This document shows, piece after piece, positions 60,230-64,000 of a DNA stretch of 64,000 bases (positions are counted from its first letter, which is position 1; each line of letters begins with the position of its first letter). The notes under the pieces are model-generated. The model was not told where the DNA came from. It saw nothing but the letters and a program-made list of their open reading frames with translations, and ran no database searches. A program made the translations under genes and the position numbers. The stretch is from JAJKIV01 sp036741775 (GTDB taxonomy: Bacteria > Gemmatimonadota > Gemmatimonadetes > Gemmatimonadales > Gemmatimonadaceae): the NCBI GenBank assembly GCA_036741775.1, contig DAINRQ010000028.1:1-64000 (forward strand). Direction: 5' to 3'.

Positions 60230-61057
60230 TCAGCCGCGGGGCAAGCCGACACGACTCTGCCGGCTCAACATGCCGCCGTACGCGCGGTACACGGCAGCAA
60301 CGCTCGTTGCCGCACGCATGTACGCGGCGCGCGTCAGCTTGGACCCCGCCACATCGCGCCACTCATCGAGCGGTAGCTCGTACAGCCGCGCCGCGACGCC
60401 GGCCGTTCCGGTCGGGCTCGCCGCGATCATGCGCGCGAGGATCTCCACGTCGAACAACCACGACGTTGCGAACGGGTCAGCGAGGACGGCGTGCAGCCCG
60501 CTGTTGACGCGAAACACCTTTGCCCCACACTGCGTGTCGTAGACGGCCAGCCGGAGCAGTTGCGAGACGAGCGTGGCGAACACGCGGCCGAGGTAATGGC
60601 GCCACGCGTACCGCTCGATCGACCGCCCGAGCAGCTTCACGCGGGACCCCAGCACGGCATCGACCGCGGGCCGGTCGTCGAGCACGTCGAGAAATCGCGG
60701 TAGCGCACCGAGTGGCGTGGCGAGGTCGGCATCCCAGAACCCGATGAAGTCCGCATCGGTGTCGAGGGCCGACAGCATGCCGACGCGAACCGCCTCTGCC
60801 TTCCCCTGATTGCGCGGCAGGTCGAGCACGCGGACCGTATCAGGCGATGCACACCGCAACCGTTCGAGGACCTTCAGCGTCTCGTCCGTGCTGCCGTCGT
60901 TGACGAACAGGAACTCTACCCAGTGTCCGGTCGCCCGAAACGTCGCGAAAGCTCGGACGTCGAGCCGCCGCGCTTCGTTGTAGCACGGGACCACGATGAT
61001 TGTGTGGGGCACGCGCGAGTCGGAACGGGCGGTAGACACGAGAAGCTGGGAACGCAC
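60230..61057 (-). CDS. Family 2 glycosyltransferase, dolichyl-phosphate-glucose/mannose synthase-like
   Basis: A 275-residue GT-A glycosyltransferase. HTIIVVPCYNEARRLD, LFVNDGSTDETLKVL, the DxD in FWDADLATPLG, and TQCGAKVFR with the SWLFDVEIL segment fit the ALG5/DPM1 group, which adds a sugar to a polyprenyl phosphate. There is no strong C-terminal membrane helix. The GTG at 61057 is accepted as start; a later GTG before PHTIIVVP is possible. Divergent from the radical SAM gene. Confidence 0.87.
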   Translation of the reverse strand: MRSQLLVSTARSDSRVPHTIIVVPCYNEARRLDVRAFATFRATGHWVEFLFVNDGSTDETLKVLERLRCASPDTVRVLDLPRNQGKAEAVRVGMLSALDTDADFIGFWDADLATPLGALPRFLDVLDDRPAVDAVLGSRVKLLGRSIERYAWRHYLGRVFATLVSQLLRLAVYDTQCGAKVFRVNSGLHAVLADPFATSWLFDVEILARMIAASPTGTAGVAARLYELPLDEWRDVAGSKLTRAAYMRAATSVAAVYRAYGGMLSRQSRVGLPRG

Positions 61058-61175
61058 GGCGTCTTCGGAGAGCGGTCACCCGCACTGCACGGAACGCGCG
61101 CTTCGAGGTAGAGTCGCGAGCCGGTCGAAACGCAACGCGGCTTGCTCTTTCGGGAGATGTTCGGTTTATTTCGGC

Positions 61176-62297
61176 GTGACATCGCGCCAGCGATCCCGGC
61201 AAGTTGCGAGTCAGCAGCCGTTGTTGCTCGAAGATCCGACGCGACAATCGGTTGTGCTCCCGACTATAGGCGAACAGAAGGACATCCGCTACCACGCGTC
61301 GCGCTCGCGCGGGCTGCTCAACGGCCCGGCGGCGACCGGGATGGGCTACTGGTCGATCAACCCGTACGTGGGTTGCTCGTTCGGATGCACGTACTGCTAC
61401 GCCCGGTACGCCCACCGGTATGCGGTGGATCGGGCACTGGCTGGCGCGCGGTCGGAGGACACGCTCCGGCGAGACCTGTCGGAAATGCCCCCGTGGCTGG
61501 CGTTCGAGCGCCACGTGCTCGTGAAGGAAAACGCCCCTGCCCTCCTCCGAGGTGAATTGCGTCCGGGTAGTGCGCGCCTCGCCGCGCTCGCCGGCGGCGA
61601 GGCCGTCGTGGTTGGTACCGCCACCGACCCGTACCAACCCGCCGAGCGTCGATTTCGCGTGACCCGTGGAATACTCGAGGCACTCGCCGAGCACGCTGGG
61701 TTGTCGATCGTCGTCATCACGAAGAGCCCGCTCGTTACGCGGGATGTGGACGTCCTGCAGCGGATCGCTGCCCGCTCGGACCTCACGATCCACGTCTCAC
61801 TCATCACCCTTCGTCGGGAGCTTGCGCGACTCGTCGAGCCGCGCGCACCGACGCCCGAAGCGCGGCTCCGCGCCGTCGCGCGTCTGCGGCAAGGTGGGAT
61901 CGATGTTGGCATCAACGTCATGCCCGTTCTTCCAGGAATTACCGACACCCCCGATGACCTGACGGCACTCGTGCGTGCGGTCGCATCCGCCGGCGCGACG
62001 CACGTCAACGCCTGTGCGCTCCGCCTCCGCAGCACGGCGCGGGCGCGATACCTCCCGTTCATCACCGAGCATTTCCCGCATCTCGCTGGCAGGTATACGG
62101 CGTCCTACGCGAACGGTCATCAGCTTGGCCAGCATTACCGCCACGGGTTGCGACGATTCTTCCAGGCATTGTGTGATCGCGAGCGCATCCACTTCGGCTA
62201 CCCGGACGACGATGATGAATCGCCGATGATTCCTGTCCCGGACCAGCAACGCGACCTGTTCGCCGACAGTCATGAGTCCGAGGCCGCCCGCTCGTAG
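61176..62297 (+). CDS. Radical SAM protein (Rv2578c/SPL-like)
   Basis: A 373-residue protein. The [4Fe-4S] cluster motif is CSFGCTYCYAR near residue 67, within GMGYWSINPYVGCSFGCTYC. Other family marks are GTATDPYQPAERRF, VVITKSPLVTRDVDVLQ, IHVSLIT and GINVMPVLPGITD. This group is annotated as spore-photoproduct-lyase-like or radical SAM of unknown role (related to Rv2578c). Start: GTG at 61176 is the first valid codon close to the conserved body; the upstream extension overlaps the divergent gene's promoter. Confidence 0.83.
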   Translation: MTSRQRSRQVASQQPLLLEDPTRQSVVLPTIGEQKDIRYHASRSRGLLNGPAATGMGYWSINPYVGCSFGCTYCYARYAHRYAVDRALAGARSEDTLRRDLSEMPPWLAFERHVLVKENAPALLRGELRPGSARLAALAGGEAVVVGTATDPYQPAERRFRVTRGILEALAEHAGLSIVVITKSPLVTRDVDVLQRIAARSDLTIHVSLITLRRELARLVEPRAPTPEARLRAVARLRQGGIDVGINVMPVLPGITDTPDDLTALVRAVASAGATHVNACALRLRSTARARYLPFITEHFPHLAGRYTASYANGHQLGQHYRHGLRRFFQALCDRERIHFGYPDDDDESPMIPVPDQQRDLFADSHESEAARS

Positions 62298-62349
62298 CGG
62301 CCGGCCACACGACTGTCAGCCCTCGTCCGTCATCGCTAGGTTCCCGGTC

Positions 62350-64000
62350 ATGACTACGTCAGCCATTCGCGATCAACTTCGCGCCATGTCGTTCCTGGAT
62401 GGGCTCACCGATTCGGCGTACCATCAGCTTGCCAAGCTGGTCACCTCCGTCCATTACGAGGCGGACCAGGTGCTCTTCGAGGAGGGAGCCCCGCGCTCGT
62501 TTCTCGCCATGCTCACCGGTGGAGCCGTGGCGATCGAAAAGCAGCACAACGGTCGTCCGATTCGCCTCGCGACGTTCGGTGCCGGCGAGGCGGTCGGCGA
62601 GGGGCTGCTCCTCGACGACTCGAAGCACGGAACGAGCGCGCGCGCCCTGCAACCGACCGATGCGTTCGTTCTCCGCGCCGAAAAAGTTCGCGACATGTTG
62701 CGCGAGTATCCGCAGCTCTACGCTGCACTCGTCGGACGAGCGGCGCGAGCGATCTCGCAGCGCCTCGCGGCCACCGATGCCACCATCGTCGGGCGTGGAC
62801 GCACACTGGGCTTCGGAGGGCGTCAGGTTCGCCTGGAACGCGACCTTCTGGGTGAGCGCGAGGTGCCTGACGAGGCGCTCTATGGCGTGCAGACACTGCG
62901 CGCGCTGGAGAATTTCCCGATCACCGGGATCGCGCTGCGTGAGTTCCCGTCACTGATCGAAGGACTCGCGGCGGTAAAGGAAGCCGCGGCGCTCGCGAAC
63001 GCGGAGCTCGGTCTGCTCGCGCCCGACGTAGCCGATGCGATCGTGCGCGCCGCGCGGGAGATTCGGATGGGGCGTCACCACGAGCAGTTCGTGGTGGACA
63101 TGATTCAGGGCGGCGCCGGCACGTCCACGAACATGAACGCGAACGAAGTCATCGCGAACCGCGCGCTCGAGCTGCTCGGGCGGCCGCGTGGCGACTACGG
63201 CGCCATCAGCCCGAACACGCACGTCAACCTGAGCCAGTCCACGAACGACGTCTACCCGACGGCGGTGAAGCTCGCGCTGCATAACGGGATCGAGGCGCTG
63301 CGCGTCGCCATGCGCGAGCTCGCGGACGCGTTTCTCATGAAAGGCGAGGAGTTCGCGCCCTTTCTGAAAATGGGCCGCACGCAGTTGCAGGACGCCGTGC
63401 CGATGACGCTCGGCCAGGAGTTCGCGGCGTTCGCGCACACGATCGTCGAGGACGTCGATCGGCTCGGCGAGGCGCAAGCGCTCATCCGCGAGATCAACAT
63501 GGGCGCGACGGCCATTGGGACGCGAATCAACGCTCCACTCGGCTACGCCGAGGCGATTCGCGGTCATCTGTCGAACGTGACGGGGCTCGAGCTGATCACT
63601 GCCCCCGACCTCGTCGAAGCGACTGCGGATACGGGCGCGTTCGTTCAGCTATCCGGCGTGCTCAAGCGATGTGCGGTGAAGGTATCGAAGATCTGCAACG
63701 ACCTTCGCCTCCTGAGCTCGGGTCCGCGTGCCGGGTTAGGAGAAATCAATCTCCCGGCCATGCAGCCGGGATCCTCGATCATGCCGGGCAAGGTGAATCC
63801 GGTCATCCCGGAGGTCGTGAATCAGGTCTGCTTCGACGTCATCGGCGGCGACGTGACCGTGACGCTCGCGGCGGAGGCCGGCCAGCTACAGCTCAACGTC
63901 TTCGAGCCGATCATCGCGTACCGGCTGCTGCATGCGCTCGACTCCATGAAACGCGCGTTCGTCGTGCTCCGCACGCGGTGCGTGGAAGGTATCACGGCGA
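62350..64000 (+). CDS. aspA: Aspartate ammonia-lyase fused to an N-terminal cyclic-nucleotide-binding domain (3' end beyond window)
   Basis: At least 550 residues in one continuous frame from ATG 62350 to the window end. Residues 10-140 are a cNMP-binding (CRP-like) domain: FLDGLTDSAYHQLAKLV, VLFEEGAPRSFLAMLTGGAVAIEK, then FGAGEAVGEGLLLDDSKHGTSARAL in the phosphate-binding cassette region. From about residue 155 the aspartase body follows (RDLLGEREVPDEALYGVQT, HVNLSQSTNDVYPTAVK, GRTQLQDAVPM, and the fumarase/aspartase signature GSSIMPGKVNPV near 473). It converts aspartate to fumarate and ammonia. The first part of the family's usual phosphate-cassette arginine motif is altered (TSARA instead of RTA), so nucleotide binding is not certain. 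Confidence 0.9.
   Translation, partial: MTTSAIRDQLRAMSFLDGLTDSAYHQLAKLVTSVHYEADQVLFEEGAPRSFLAMLTGGAVAIEKQHNGRPIRLATFGAGEAVGEGLLLDDSKHGTSARALQPTDAFVLRAEKVRDMLREYPQLYAALVGRAARAISQRLAATDATIVGRGRTLGFGGRQVRLERDLLGEREVPDEALYGVQTLRALENFPITGIALREFPSLIEGLAAVKEAAALANAELGLLAPDVADAIVRAAREIRMGRHHEQFVVDMIQGGAGTSTNMNANEVIANRALELLGRPRGDYGAISPNTHVNLSQSTNDVYPTAVKLALHNGIEALRVAMRELADAFLMKGEEFAPFLKMGRTQLQDAVPMTLGQEFAAFAHTIVEDVDRLGEAQALIREINMGATAIGTRINAPLGYAEAIRGHLSNVTGLELITAPDLVEATADTGAFVQLSGVLKRCAVKVSKICNDLRLLSSGPRAGLGEINLPAMQPGSSIMPGKVNPVIPEVVNQVCFDVIGGDVTVTLAAEAGQLQLNVFEPIIAYRLLHALDSMKRAFVVLRTRCVEGITA

Overview
This is a GC-rich bacterial window with short intergenic spaces and frequent 1-4 bp overlaps between co-directional genes. 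Lipoprotein signal peptides, an OmpA-type lipoprotein and a TonB-plug-like protein indicate a Gram-negative (diderm) cell. The gene mix (large M14 peptidases, Ig-like/RCC1 secreted proteins, an ECF sigma factor next to a Ser/Thr kinase, tandem DUF4097 proteins, KGG and glycine-zipper stress proteins) fits Gemmatimonadota best; this is an inference from gene content. Two runs of exactly 100 N (24757-24856 and 43755-43854) are scaffold gaps, and both fall in repetitive sequence, so the source is a draft assembly or MAG.

Layout. 1-7 kb: a truncated regulatory/plug-domain protein, an exported M14 metallopeptidase, a repeat-rich intergenic element and an Ig-like/RCC1 lipoprotein, all on the minus strand. 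7-11.3 kb: a SoxC-like molybdenum sulfite dehydrogenase with its cytochrome c, an aldo/keto reductase and an arginase. 11.4-18.2 kb: a lipoprotein, a VOC protein, a PAS protein, an ECF sigma factor with a kinase, a decayed lipoprotein gene, tRNA-Gln(CUG), a 455-residue lipoprotein and tRNA-Ala(CGC). 18.5-24.7 kb: Bor-like lipoprotein, a 72-bp perfect palindrome, KGG stress protein, SDR oxidoreductase, RNase Z, two poorly characterised proteins and a putative glycoside hydrolase. 25-33.7 kb: cysteine-desulfurase-like enzyme, beta-hydroxyacid dehydrogenase, HMA-like protein lacking the CxxC, MgtE, SURF1 plus an acyl-CoA dehydrogenase, DUF72, and a glycine-zipper protein. 33.7-43.1 kb: a translationally coupled ABC export operon with an AttH/CrtC-like protein, then mntH-uspA-mntR with a DtxR-type operator, then Nudix, rhodanese and LD-carboxypeptidase genes. 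43.2-48.7 kb: a low-complexity Gly/Ser/Gln protein, a dicarboxylate symporter, a membrane glycosyltransferase and a CotH-like/DUF4956 pair. 48.9-54.5 kb: a two-gene cassette of an Eco57I-like N6-adenine methyltransferase and a SNF2-type helicase, which is the best candidate for an uncharacterised (anti-phage) system. 54.5-64 kb: a HAD phosphatase, an ECF sigma/anti-sigma/DUF4097/DUF4097 unit, a pterin dehydratase, an OmpA lipoprotein, a DPM1-like glycosyltransferase, a radical SAM protein, and an aspartase fused to an N-terminal cyclic-nucleotide-binding domain that runs off the end.

Most minus-strand genes from 26 to 42 kb form tightly coupled operons, with ATGA, TGATG or GTGA junctions. The intergenic space is unusual: several families of long inverted repeats lie at gene ends, and the heptamer CCTAACG/CGTTAGG recurs across the window, often writing Leu-Gly pairs as TTA-GGN in an otherwise TTA-poor sequence.
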